The translations under genes were made by a program, and so were the position numbers. A stretch of DNA of 64,000 nt from Pegoplata infirma (taxonomy: Eukaryota; Arthropoda; Insecta; Diptera; Anthomyiidae), in NCBI GenBank assembly GCA_963921195.1, contig OY992540.1:174501896-174565895 (forward strand). The letters are read 5' to 3'. Shown piece by piece: positions 12,166-23,310 of the stretch (positions are counted from its first letter, which is position 1; every line of letters starts with the position of its first letter). The notes below the pieces were generated by a model. It saw nothing but the letters and a program-made list of their open reading frames with translations. It made no database searches and was not told the DNA's origin.

Positions 12166-13376
12166 ATATACAAGATGTGCGTATACAATTCATTAATAAT
12201 TATTCACCCCATTCAACCCATTTTAAACTATTGTAGTAGTTTTTATGACAACTTAAGACATTTTCTCCAGGTGTCCAGTCAAAAATATTTGTCCTCATTT
12301 CTAATTGTAGTGTTAAGAAATAAAGCGATTGTATGTATTTCTGCAGACCATAGATGGGAATAATTAAATGGGCAAATTAATTGATGTTTTAATAACCATT
12401 TAATTGATGTCAGTGGTAATGAAACAATTTCATTACCATTGACATCAATCATCAATGGTAATGGTTTTAATTGAAGCAATTTCATTACTAATGAAAATTA
12501 AAAAAAATAAATAAAAATCACCATTGGTATGGCATAAATTAAAACAAGTAGAAAAGTTAAATTTGCCGAATCTATGAATACCCTCCACAATGCATTTTTT
12601 TTAAAGGGTAGTCAATTTTTTAACGTGAAAAAATGAACAATTTTGATTAGAAATATTTAAAAAAAAAAACTCTTTTTTTGTCATTTAAAAAAAAAAAAAT
12701 TACTAATTTTTTTTTTGGGTTTAAAATTTTTTTCGAGTGTAATATTATTACTATAAAAATATTTCTGAGTGAATGCACGTACGTATGTACACAAAATGTT
12801 GTAATTTTTTGTAAAAAAAAACTAAATTTTTTTTTGTGTAAATTTTTTTGTTAGTGTAAAATTTTTTTGAGTGTAAAATTTTTTTTGAGTGTAAAATTTT
12901 TTTCGAGTGTAATTTTTAAGTTACCAATGCTTTTAAAACTAAACAAGTTTAAAAAGTATTGCTTTAAAATTAAACAAGTTTGAAGAGCATTATTTAGTTA
13001 CCACCAATGCTTTTAAAACTTGTTAAAACACGTGGCATTTTAGATGAAACTAATCTGAAATGCAGGGTTTTGCTTATAACTTTTGAACCACTGGACCGAT
13101 TGAGCTGAAATTTAAAACCAAACAGACCCGGGGAACTGCAAAGATACATGCCAAGCTTCAGTAGTCTCATTATTGTCTTTCGAAAGTTATCGTGTTTTTT
13201 ATCTCGTAAATTCGAGAAACACCCTTGCCGAAATTTACTCTTTTGCTCATAACTTTTGAACCACTGGACCGATTTGGCTGGATTGCAATACCAACCTGAC
13301 CAGGTAAATGATAAACATATATGCCAAACTTCAGTAGCCTCTGTAAAGTCTTTCAAAAGTTAGCGTGTTTTCTACG

Positions 13377-13413
13377 GACGGACAGACAGACAGACAGACG
13401 GACGGACGGACAT
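13377..13413. repeat. (GACR)n microsatellite in mini-me-like core
   Basis: Runs of GGAC and AGAC units directly precede ATCGCTAGAT. Shorter versions sit at the same place in the copies near 32205 and 45455, so the array is part of the element rather than independent. Confidence 0.75.
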
Positions 13414-14219
13414 CGCTAGATCGACTTAAAATCGATCGAGGATCATAAATATTAGAGTTGATTTTGAAAAATAGATTTTTGGATATCATCACTTTTTAGA
13501 AGGTTTTTGTATCAATAAAAATAATGGCGTATTTTTTTGTTTTAAATTCCAACTCCTTCCACACTGAAAAAAATAACCTTCCTGATATTAATGAAACGGA
13601 TTCATTATTTTGTTTTCATTACTTAAATGAAGGAATTCATAAGCTGATTGAAATTTCATGCATGTTATGAACAAATTTTATGAAACTTGTTTCATTAGAT
13701 TTCATAATTTCATTAAAAAATATCATAAGATTTTTAGAACTAAATACAACTCTGCGTTGCGAATAAGAGAAAGAAAACAAAACAAAAGCATACGACGTTT
13801 TATTACACCACGCCGTGTTTAGTCTGGTTTAGTCTAATTGTAATTTTTACATGTGTGTTAACTTTTTTCTAATAAAATAAAATAATTTTATATTTGTTTG
13901 CTTTGTTATTGAAACCTGTGTGTGTGTGTTATGCTGGTTATATCTAATTGAAATTACAAGTGAAAAGTTCCGTATAAGTGTTTCTTTTGACTGTTTCTTA
14001 TAAAATATAATATAATTTGCAACAGAAAAATTGTTTTTTAAGTCATTAAAATTTTGTGATGAAATGTAGAGTAATTTGTGTTGTTCCATTGCTACATTGT
14101 TGCTACGTTTTGGCAGCACGTGTAGTTTGCCTTGTATGGCAATTCAGACCAATTTAAAGTTGAAGTAAAACTTTGTTGTGAGTAAAAACTAGGTGAAAAC
14201 CATAAAAAGTGTGCAATTA

Positions 14220-14436
14220 AGGGTCATGTCACAGACTCAATTCCGTTCGGAAGTGGTTCACTCGTAAAACGCAAAGCAAATACATATTTTTTTTTTTGGA
14301 ATGAAACCACTTTTAGCAATTCACTTCCACTTTGATTTTTGAAAGTGATTTCATTCCCAAAAAAATATTTGTTTGGCGTTTTACGAGTAACCCCTTTTTT
14401 CAAATCCGATCGGAAATGAGTTTGTGACATGCCCCT
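14220..14436. mobile_element. Palindromic MITE with AATTA TSD
   Basis: Ends AGGGTCATGTCACA and TGTGACATGCCCCT, with arms that pair across a centre near 14325. AATTA occurs at 14215-14219 and 14437-14441 as a 5-bp target duplication. 217 bp, no coding. Confidence 0.75.
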
Positions 14437-14506
14437 AATTAAAATTTCAGTGACGGTTAAATGTGACTTACCAAAATTGGTATTAAAGCAAATTTTTACT
14501 TATGGG

Positions 14507-14666
14507 TGTATGATACTAGCTTATTTTTGGTAACTAGCTCCTAACTTTATTAGGGGCTTTCTATGGAAATTTCGATAACTTTAACCAACATGAATTTATC
14601 GTAGTTCCCATAGAAAAACACTAATAAAGGTAGCAACTAGTTACTTGTAAAAATCAATTATCATAC
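14507..14666. mobile_element. GTATGATA hairpin MITE, copy 1
   Basis: GTATGATACTAG on the left pairs with TTATCATAC on the right, and the arms meet near 14585. A more perfect copy is at 45574-45734 and shares the CCCATAGAAAAAC and CTAATAAA segments. Confidence 0.65.
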
Positions 14667-16179
14667 GCTCATTACCAACTACTGTTCCACATTTAATCAA
14701 TGGATATTTTCATACCTTTTATGAAAAACTTCATAAAACGTTTCAAAAAAGTTCTACGAATATTTTCATTATTTATATGCAAGTTTTCATTGAAAGGAAC
14801 TTTAATGACACCAGTTTCATTAATCAGATGAAACCTGTCTTCGGTTGAAAACGTGAGTCATTTTTCATTAAGGTTATGTCAATTTTCATTAATTTCACGA
14901 AGCTATTTTTTTCAGTGCAGTGCCTATAAGCGACTCAAATCGCGGATTTTGGGTCCCTTTTCACATACTACAAAAACGGCTGAGTATATGTCAAATCTGA
15001 CTTCACTATTCGATTCTACAGGAAAACGTAGGCCCATAAGCTTTTTTTTAGTTTTTAGAATGCACCAGAATGCACGATTAGAGTGGTCCAAAAAACTAAT
15101 TTAAAAAAAAAAAATTAAAATATTTTTTTTTGTTAATATACAATGAAAAAATACTTAAATATGAGAAAAATGGTCCAAAAAGTTTAATTTTGTTGTTACC
15201 CGTTCAAAAGTTATTAAAGTTTAAAAATTTAATTTTTTAGTGAATACAAAATAATTTATTAGTTTTGTTATTTTTATTTAACAACAGTAATTCTAATCAA
15301 TTATATTCCTTTCAATAACAGATAAAGCTAAACAATTTAAATTATCTTTATTTTTAACTAAACACGAGTTGTTCAGGCGCGAAATTTTACCACCGAACAA
15401 CTTGTTGGTAAAATTTCGCGCCTGAACAACTCGTGTTTTGTTAAAAATAAAGATAATTTAAATAATTTAGCTTTATGTGTTGTCAAAAGGAATAGAATTA
15501 ATTAGAATTGCTGTTAAATAGAAATTATAAAACAAATAAATTATTTTGTATTCACTAAAAAATTAAATTTTTAAACTTTAATAACTAATGAACGGGTAAC
15601 TACAAAATTATAATTTTTGGACCATTTTTCTCAGATGTAATTATGTTTTCATTGTACATTAACAAAAAAACATTTTAATTTTTTTTTTTTTAAAAATTAT
15701 TTTTTTGGACCACTCTAATTATGCATTCTGGTGCATTCTAAAAACTAGAAAAAAGCTTATGGGCCAAAGTTTTCCCGTAGAATCGAATACTGAAGTCAGA
15801 TTTGACATACACTTAGCCGTTTTTGTTGTATGTGAAAAGGGACCCAAAATCCGTGATTTGAGTCGCCTGTAGGCACGGGAAGGAGTTGGAATTTTTTTAA
15901 AAAAAGTACGCTGTTATTTTTATTGATACAAAAACCTTCTAAAAAGTGATAATATCCAGAAATCAAAATCAAAAAAAAAATTGAAAACGAACTCTAATAA
16001 ATATATATACTTTATGGGGTCCTAGACCAATATTTCGAGGTGTTACAAACGGAATGACAAACTTATATATACCCTCTATCACTAGAGTGGAGGGTATACA
16101 AAAATAATTACCATTAATAAAAGTCGTCACAATATTGTTAAAATCGTTAATATTTGAAAATATCTGTTGTTTTTTGTTA

Positions 16180-17271
16180 CCCGAGTAAAAATAAACATAT
16201 ATAACAATATATAACGTGATACAAACATAATAAATCATATATGATTATACATCGCGTGAGATCTTTTCTAAATTTTTTAAATGCAGTCATATGTAGTTAT
16301 ATATAATTTAATCATGATTCGGATTAAAAGGTGTACGGTTGATATAATCATATAAAATTATATGAGGGTCAATACAAAATTTGTTTTTCTGTATAATTTA
16401 ACATAAAATTATATATAGCTTATGCTGTTCCATATAAAACTATATATGTTTTCAATTAACCAAAAATGTTCTAAGTTTTTTAGGCAAAGTATAAGAAACT
16501 TTTTAAAATGTTCCTAAACATTTCTTGTTAGGGTTATGTATATCACCTATCTGGTTCGAAGCGTAACCAAACATTTTTTTTGATGGAATACAACTCCCAT
16601 ATATGGGCAGGGGCTTCAAAGTCTATTTTGGAGCTTTTGGACCGTGTGCAAAGGAGGGCGTTGATGCTTATCAATGACAATAGGGTATCCAACTCTATTG
16701 ACTCACTGGAGCATCGTCGGAATGTGGGTTGTGTGACTCTGTTCTATCGATATTATCATGGAAAGTGTTCCGCTGAGATAAGTGAACTTATCCCTAGAGC
16801 CCGAGTTTTTGTTCGCAGCACTCGGTCGTCTAGTAGATCACATCCATTTGTTGTCGATTGTCCAGTTAATCGCACATCGCATTACAGAGAAGGTTCGTTT
16901 ATCAGTCGTACTAGCCGTATGTGGAATAATCTCCCAGCGGAGGTCTTCCCAGCTTCTTTCAATGTAGATAAATTCAAGTCAAATATCCACAAACACTACT
17001 CCCTCTTTCCTCCTCCTCACAACCTATTTTCCTGATATCAACACAATGCACTGCATTAGTAGGGGCATCCCCTGAGTGTTGGTTCAACGTAAAAAAAAAA
17101 AAAATATATGGCAATGTCTGGTCAAAACTCGGATGAAATCAAATCATATTTTATACTAGTTGATCTTTTTTAATGCAAACACATCCACCATTATTCGGAT
17201 CAAATTGCTTATAAATATATATTGTGTTACATATCATTATATATTGCATCATATAAAAATTTTTACTCGGG
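16180..17271. mobile_element. CCCGAG TIR element 1 (2-bp TSD, TA)
   Basis: Ends CCCGAGTAAAAATA and ATTTTTACTCGGG. TA precedes (16178-16179) and follows (17272-17273). The empty target is seen in the related hAT copy near 25055. The interior is rich in ATATATAA/ATCATAT words. A LINE fragment replaces part of the interior relative to element 2 at 17333-17987. Confidence 0.85.
16582..17104 (+). mobile_element. 5'-truncated LINE 3' end (CR1/Jockey-like ORF2 C-terminus)
   Basis: An uninterrupted 150-codon reading (16583-17035) matches the C-terminal part of insect CR1/Jockey-type ORF2 proteins downstream of the reverse transcriptase. Visible motifs are LDRVQRRALMLIND near residue 21, LEHRRNVGCVTLFYRYYHG near residue 42, and SRTSRMWNNLPAEVFP near residue 110. 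A short 3' UTR with GGGGCATCCCCTGAGTGTTG is followed by poly(A) at about 17090-17104, as expected from target-primed reverse transcription. The catalytic domains are absent. It lies inside the CCCGAG element, and about 120 bp of that element are missing at the insertion point compared with its neighbour. The open frame suggests a fairly recent insertion. Confidence 0.85.
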
Positions 17272-17332
17272 TATTTTGTATTTTAATTTTTCACATTTTA
17301 TAAACCAAACACACGTTGATTACCTTTGTATT

Positions 17333-17987
17333 CCCGAGTAAAAATAAACATATATAACAACATATAACTTAATACAAACATAATAAATCATATATGATTA
17401 TACATCCCGTGAGGTATTTTCTATTTTTTTTAAATGCAGTCATATGTTGTAATATATAATTTAATCATGATTCGGATTAAAAGGTATACGGTTGATATAA
17501 ATATATGAAATAATATTAGGGCCAATACAAAATTTGTTTTTCTGTATAATTTATTATAAAATTATATATAGCTTATTCTGTTCCATATATAAATGTTTCC
17601 AATTAAATGTTTCCAATTAACCAAAAATGTTCTAAATCTTTTAAGCAAAGTGTAAGAAACTTTTAAAATGTTCCTAAACATTTCCTTGTTAGGGTTATGT
17701 ATATCACCTATCTGGTTCGAAGCGTACCCAAACATTTTTTTTGTTTTAGAAAATTATATGTTTGGTGAATGTATCGTTGACCTGTGGTGTAACTCACCCA
17801 AACCAAAACACACCAAGATTTTTTATGTTTTTATGCAATTAGATCTAATTGGATCCAATGAAATATGGCAATGTCTGGTCAAAACTCGTCAAAAAAACAT
17901 CCACCATTATTCGGATTAAATTGCGTATAAATATATATTGTGTTATATATCATTATGTATTGCATCATATAAAAATTTTTACTCGGG
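17333..17987. mobile_element. CCCGAG TIR element 2 (2-bp TSD, TT)
   Basis: The same ends and interior as the element at 16180-17271 but without the LINE. TT lies on both sides. The hAT copy at about 25115 (TTTGTATAACAC) shows the unoccupied site. The two sister elements therefore landed independently about 60 bp apart in the same host. Confidence 0.85.
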
Positions 17988-18273
17988 TTACATAACATTT
18001 GAAATTTTTTATTTGGATTTCGATTTTTGTCTTTAACATTTTCATATTTTTTAAAAAAAACTTTTTTTTGATAAATTTATTACTTTTCAAAAAAAAAAAA
18101 ACTTAAATTTCAATGGTAATGAAAAATTCCCATCTATGCTACAGATATACATATATAAGTATTAGAGTTCGTTTGTGAATTTTTTGATATCATCACATTA
18201 CACATAGAAGGTTTTTGCAGCAATAAAAACAAAGGCGTAGTTTTTTTTTTTTTTTTTTAAATTCTAACCGGTG

Positions 18274-19109
18274 CACAGTGCCACATTTGGCCAATCTAGG
18301 ACGACAAAAATCTAATTTTTATTATATTGACTTGAAATTCGGTATAAATTCGGTTCGTTTTGACTTCGAAAATAACATTATGAAAAATGTGGGAGGCCGG
18401 TTAAGGGCCACGCCCACTTATTTTTAAATTTGTAATTTTGGTTATAATTTCTTTAAATTTAATATATATACTCTCAATGACTGTAGAAATATTATCACAA
18501 AAAAAGGGGTCGGTCAGACAACTGCCACGCCCACTTTTTTAAAATATGTTTAAAAAATATGTAAAAACAAGGTTTATATATCGCCCCACTGTAGTCGGCG
18601 TCGCAGACGGTCGCAAAAGTTAGCCGTTGAAATAAGTACTATGGATATTGGTCAACATATCTGAAAAAGTCCGGCGACCAATACGGACCAAAAACAAAAG
18701 TTATATTCCATCAAAAAAAAAATAAATATATAATTTTCTTTTCAAAAATTTGTATTTTGTTAAAAATTTAATAAAAAATAGAAAAATTAGTTAAAAAAAA
18801 AGAAAAGCTATGACTTAAAGTATTAAAATATCCTTTAAAATTACCAAAAAAGAGTGGATAAATATCTCTTTTTGTTCAAAAGTTACAACAGTTTAAACTC
18901 GACTTAATTTATGCGAAATAATGTACACTAGTTACAGGATTCTACAAGATGCAACTTTATGCACCCACCTGATAGTAACGAACAGAATTATCGATCTTAT
19001 ATGATTATTCCCGTGCTATTAGGAATGTTCTATAATACATACAAACATATCATGAAAATCTTTTTTTTTTTATTTTTGTCGTGCTAGATTGGCCAAATGT
19101 GGCACTGTG
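18274..19109. mobile_element. Transib-like non-autonomous element with RSS-like ends
   Basis: Both termini begin with the heptamer CACAGTG and share a TIR of about 37 bp. The flanking 5-bp duplication is CGGTG at 18269-18273 and 19110-19114. At each end the heptamer is followed by a 23-bp spacer and then ACAAAAATC (left) or ACAAAAATA (right). GC-rich 5-bp TSDs and RSS-like termini are established properties of Transib, the presumed ancestor of RAG1. The interior contains CCACGCCCACTT blocks; no transposase ORF. 836 bp. Confidence 0.8.
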
Positions 19110-19114
19110 CGGTG

Positions 19115-19280
19115 TAATAATCGATTTGATCTTATCTGATCTGATTTTATCTGATAATATATGATTGTATCTGATTTTATAAAATTGTATCTGATCAGAT
19201 AAAATTAGATGTCAATCTTGTCCTAATGTTGACCAAATCCAAGATACAATTAGATCTAGATTTTGGTCATTCCATATATA
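19115..19280. repeat. ATCTGAT-rich segment
   Basis: ATCTGAT(TTTAT/CTG) repeats several times. The end, with GATACAATTAGATCTAGATTTTGGTC, resembles the interior of the CCCGAG element at 48271-48625, so this may be a fragment of that family. Confidence 0.4.
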
Positions 19281-20073
19281 ATTATCCCCTTTTTCTGCAG
19301 AGCAAAAGCGGTTGAAATTGTTATTTTACCATTCGATTTTGCATCAAAATTAGTGTTATGGCATTTTTCGCAAGCTTCCAAAAGGTTCAAAAACGTGTCA
19401 ATAAGCAGAGAGACACGGAAAGGATTTGGAATTAAAAAAGACTACGCCATTATTTTTATTGTGCATAACCCTTTAATAAGGTAATTGACAAAATAAAATT
19501 CAATTTTTAAAAATAAAGGTAAAAAGATTTGTAAGGTGTACCAATTTTAATCTGGGTAATCGCATACTTGATATTGTAGATATTTTTTGACACATACACG
19601 AATCGGAATGCACTAATTAAATAGATTTTGATCTCCTTATTCGAAATCTGCCATTAGTATTTAATTTAGTCCTTTTTGTGTCTCCCCTATAGGCGCTGAT
19701 CCACGGGGGGAAGGAAATTTCCCTTCAAACCGAATTCTAGAGAAAAAAAAATGGAAAAAAAAACAGAAAAACGGAATGGTGTTAAGAATAGGAAAGGAGA
19801 GGGGAAAAAAGTAAATGAAAAAGAAAATAATCTGAGAATTTTGTCTATGAAAAATTTCTTAGAATCTTAAAATTTTTTTAAAGGAAAAATGTGTCGGAAT
19901 ATTAGAATTTTTTTATATGAAAATATTTAAAAGTTTTTCTATGGGAAAAATTAAAAAAAAAAAATACACAGGAATAAATTGTGAATTTTTACATAGGAAA
20001 ACCCTAGAATTTTTCTATAGGAAACATCTAAGAATTTTTCTATATGAGAACATTTTATAGAAATTCATCTATG

Positions 20074-20958
20074 ATAACACTACTGAACATTTTGAAAAAA
20101 ATAATTTCAATTGTTCTAGTGTGCACAAATCTGGTCTCCGAACTTTTCCATCACATCAGGTTTTTGATAAAATTGAGGTCAATGTTCAAAAAAATTGCCG
20201 TTTTGAGTATTTTTGACAACTCATAGCGAATAAACCCGATGTGATAGCGACTTAAAACTAAGTCGAGGGTAAAGCTTAAACATTGCTCTTAGGGATGCTG
20301 AACTCATTTGGTCAGTCGCATTAACCCTTGGGGCACCAATTATCTCTCAATGATGTCTTATTCAAAAAACATTTTTTCCCGGTACAAATCATATGAAAAA
20401 ATGATAACAATTATTCTCCTGATCACAAATCCGGTCCCCAAATTTTTTCATTACATAAGGTTTTTGAAAAATTTGTAATAAAAAAACGCGTTTTTGACAA
20501 CTCATAGCGGACGAATCTGGTGTGCTGATGACTTAAAAATAAGTCAAGGGTAAAGCTCAAACATTTCTCTTCAAGATGTATAACTCATTTCAGTCGCTTT
20601 AACGGTTGAAGCAACAATTGTCTTTTAATAAGGTATTTTCCCTAAAAACTTATTTTTCGATAAGATATCATTGAAAGACAATTGGTGGCCAAAGGGTTAA
20701 GAAGACTGACAAAACGAGTTCTGCATATTATAGAGTTATGTTTAAGCTTTACCCTCAACTTATTTAGAAGTCGCCATCACATCGGGTTCATCCGCTATGA
20801 GTTTCCAAAAATGCCCAAAACGGCGATTTTTTTAACTTTGGCCTGAATTTTCTCAAAATCCTGATGTAATAAAAATTTTGGGGACAGGATTTGTGACCAG
20901 CGGAACTATTGTAATCAAGTCGCATACCAGTCGCATTATCGATGTTTAGTAGTGTTAT
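20074..20958. mobile_element. ATAACACTACT-ended element with three internal module copies
   Basis: Ends ATAACACTACTGAACAT and ATGTTTAGTAGTGTTAT. A roughly 270-bp module with CACAAATC(T/C)GGTC, GACAACTCATAGCG and AGGGTAAAGCT(T/C)AAACAT occurs twice in direct orientation (about 20120-20370 and 20405-20640) and once inverted (about 20650-20910). Confidence 0.6.
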
Positions 20959-21027
20959 TGTCTAACAATAAGAATCTTAAAATTTTTCTAACGGAAAAAT
21001 TTCTCGGAATGTTTAATTTTTCTATAT

Positions 21028-21262
21028 GAAGGGCTTACTGCAAAAACTTGATAAGAAACATTTTATTTTTTGGTGTTTTTTGCCTTCTACTGATGTTGCA
21101 TTGACAGATTTTTGGCAGAATTTTTGCATAAACCCTTCGTACAAGTATCTTGAGTATTAAAGTTCTTCAAAAAATCAATTTTTTACATAATTTTAAAAGT
21201 TTTAAGGCAAAAACCACCATAAAATGAAATGTTGCTTATCGAGTTTTTACAATAAGCCCTTC
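21028..21262. mobile_element. GAAGGGCTTA MITE with ATAT TSD
   Basis: Ends GAAGGGCTTACTGCAAAAAC and, inward from the right, GAAGGGCTTATTGTAAAAAC, with a TIR of about 56 bp. ATAT lies at 21024-21027 and 21263-21266. Removing the element rebuilds the TTTTCTATATGAAAAA unit of the host array, which validates the site. Confidence 0.8.
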
Positions 21263-22262
21263 ATATGAAAAAGTTTTAAAATTTTTATCTAGAAAAAATA
21301 CGATAACTTTTCTAGACATAAAATTTTGAAATTTTTCTAGTCGAAAAATTTTAGAATATTTCCAGACAAAAAATTTGTGAATTTTTCTTCAGGAAAAATT
21401 TGAGAACGTTTCTATATATTGGTGAATTTTCCTAGAATTTTTTAAGAAAAATTTTACAATATTTTATAAGAAAAATCTTACAATTTTCTATAGGATTAGT
21501 TTGAGAATTTTTTTTAATAGGAAAAGTCTGAGAACTTTTTATTAGAAAAACTCTGACAATCCTTTTTTGGAAAAAATCTGAGAAGAAAATGGCTAAAAAT
21601 GAAAGAGAAAAATAAATTATATGAGAATTTTTTTCTTGGAAGAATGTCCAAGAATCTCAAAATTTTTCTATAGGAAAAATGTTTTTGAATTGAATTTTTT
21701 ATAGAAAAAAAGTGTCCTCAAGGAAAATTAGAGTATTTTTCTATAGAAAGTGTATGAGAATCTCAGACTTTTTCTATAGGAAAAATGTTTCAGAATCTTA
21801 CACTTTTTTGTAAGAAAAATTTGTTAGATTCTCAGACTTTTCTATAGGAAATATGTATCATAAAATATTTGAGAATCTAAGACTTTTTCTAAAAAAAAAA
21901 GTGTCTCAGAAAACTATACCTTTTCTTCAAAATCTAGGAAATTTTTTCAAAATCAAAAAACTTTTAAAAAGCATTAAAGTCTTTAATTTTTCTAATCTAA
22001 GGTAAATTTTTATGTGAAAAAAAAAGTTTGGTAACTTAGACATTTCTGTAGAAAAAAAATAATAGAAAAAAATTTTAGAACCTAAAAGGTTTTCTATGGG
22101 GAAAAAGTCACTAAATCTGAGAATTTTTCCATACGAAAAAGTATTCTATATATTAGAATGTTTTGGTGTGAAAATTGCCTAAGTATCTGAGAATTTTCTA
22201 TATGAAAGTGTATCGAATCTAAAAATTTTCTATATCAAGAATTGTATAAATTCTAAAAGCTT

Positions 22263-22533
22263 CCCAGTTGGCAAAATAAAGCCATACCTGATATACTGTT
22301 GACTTTCCCTTCATGAAATCGCTGACATCTTCATAAAATTTTTCAAAATGTCCCCAATGACATGTAAGCAGTGTCCACCAGTATCGGTGCCCACCAACAA
22401 TTTGATTTAACAACCGCTGACCAACTGTTGACATGTCATTGATGACATTTTGAAAAATTGCATGGAGATATCATAAATTTTGTAAAGGGAGAGTCAGCAG
22501 TATGTCAGGTGTGATTTTTTTTTGCCGACTAGG
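22263..22533. mobile_element. CCCAGTTGGCAAA MITE, copy 1 (TSD TT)
   Basis: Ends CCCAGTTGGCAAAATAAAG and TTTTTTTTTGCCGACTAGG, with palindromic arms (ATGTCAnnnGACATGTnAGCAG type). TT flanks both sides. A sister copy is at 44347-44627. The open reading across it only reflects the palindrome. Confidence 0.75.
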
Positions 22534-23189
22534 TTTTCTGCAGCAAAATGCCTCAGAACCTCAGAATTATTCCATTGGGATAATGTGTCAGAATCATAAA
22601 ATTTTTTTAACCACATGGCTCAGAAAAATTTCAAAATCGGGAAACTTTTTTTTGAGAAAATTTTTAATGCACTCAAAAATTTCATTTGCATTTAAAACTA
22701 ATTTTTGTATTGAGAAATTTTTAGAACTTTTCAGTTTCAATTTTGATTTTAGTAATCCGATATTCACTTAAGGAGCTATGGCTCTTTAAATTATATTGAT
22801 AAACAATTTAAAAAACATTTATTTACAAAATTTTGAAAAACAAAAAAATCTATTTTTTTATTTTTATATGGAAAAAATTATCAAAATTTTTTAAAAAAAT
22901 AAAAATTGTTTTATTCGACCTTTAAAATATTATATTTTGAGGATGTTTATTCTGGCTCGAGGTCATTATTTTCTTTAGTAATTAAAACCATGATATTCTC
23001 ATAGGACAATTTTCAAGAAAATATTTTTTTTTTGTTTTAAATTTATTTATGTTGGTAATTTTTGCAAGACTTAATCGACACGTGTTTGTTCTTAAAATAA
23101 ACAAGAGGTTAACACTAAAAAACCTTAACTAATGATTAAAATCCGATCTGAAATTCTCTAAGCTCAAAGTAAAATATTTGTCCAATCAG

Positions 23190-23310
23190 TAGAAAAATCT
23201 GCTGAAAATACACCCATTTCGAACCACACGGGAAATCTGTCAAGACAGCAGAAAAATTTGCTGTTTCAGCTGAAAAATTTAAAAAAAAAAAAAAAAATCT
23301 GCTGATTTCA
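23190..23310. repeat. CAGCAG-rich dispersed repeat, copy 2 (inverted)
   Basis: Reverse complement of the repeat at 434-560 with the same CTGCTGAAAATACACCCATTT and TCTGTCAAGACAGCAG blocks. It sits near the right end of the large hAT. Confidence 0.5.

Larger units (their letters stand above)
13562..14917. mobile_element. CACTG-ended TIR element
   Basis: Ends CACTGAAAAAAATA and TATTTTTTTCAGTG, sitting in the left arm of the foldback palindrome. The opposite arm near 15870-15890 shows the unoccupied site. The junction fits a 2-bp duplication CA. CACTG termini with a 2-3 bp TSD suggest a CACTA/EnSpm-like non-autonomous element, which is inference. Sub-terminal ATGAAAnTTTCAT words are frequent. 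It carries two smaller guests. Confidence 0.6.
13452..15997. mobile_element. Foldback palindrome, copy 1
   Basis: TTAGAGTTGATTTTG (13452) faces CAAAATC...GAAAACGAACTCTAA (15997). Beyond the nested element at 13562-14917 the palindrome resumes: arms of about 475 bp run from 14920 to 15880 around a centre near 15395. Flanking TAAATA occurs on both sides and is a possible 6-bp TSD. Uninterrupted mini-me-like copies (near 32240) show the target intact. A partial second copy lies at 18162-19470. Confidence 0.75.
12543..16104 (+). mobile_element. mini-me-like repeat, copy 1 (interrupted)
   Basis: Starts ACAAGTAGAAAAGTTAAATT, then CCTCCACAATGC. It ends with ACGGAATGACAAACTTATAT, CCCTCTATCACTAGAG and TGGAGGGTATA. 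In between, a roughly 185-bp module with AACTTTTGAACCACTGGACC is present twice (about 13070 and 13250), followed by a GACR microsatellite at 13377-13413. The GTCY/GACR core is the hallmark described for dipteran mini-me elements; the assignment is inferred. A palindrome inserted at 13452-15997 splits it. The short hAT copy near 24960-25000 shows the target without this insertion. Confidence 0.7.
12349..18138. mobile_element. hAT element opened by nested insertions
   Basis: Ends CATAGATGGGAAT (12349) and ATTCCCATCTATG (18138). Flanking 8-mers CTGCAGAC (12341-12348) and CTACAGAT (18139-18146) match at 6 of 8 and fit nTnnnnAn. The element's own sequence, rich in AATGGTAATGAAA words, survives only at 12349-12542, 16105-16179, 17272-17332 and 17988-18138. 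A short copy at 24786-25428 shows the same sequence without the guests. No transposase. Confidence 0.85.
18162..19470. mobile_element. Foldback palindrome, degraded copy 2
   Basis: The left arm (18162-18265: TTAGAGTTCGTTTGTG, ATATCATCAC, GAAGGTTTTTGCAGCAATAA) and right arm (about 19395-19470: GGAAAGGATTTGGAATT, ACTACGCCATTATTTTTATT) match the outer arms of 13452-15997. The middle is replaced by the Transib-like element and an ATCTGAT-rich segment, and the right end is truncated. Confidence 0.6.

Noticed and set aside
12994..13356. 120-codon minus-strand frame as a protein gene
   Set aside because: It lies wholly inside a mini-me-like repeat and the same frame recurs in another copy; no start context, domain or codon bias supports a gene.
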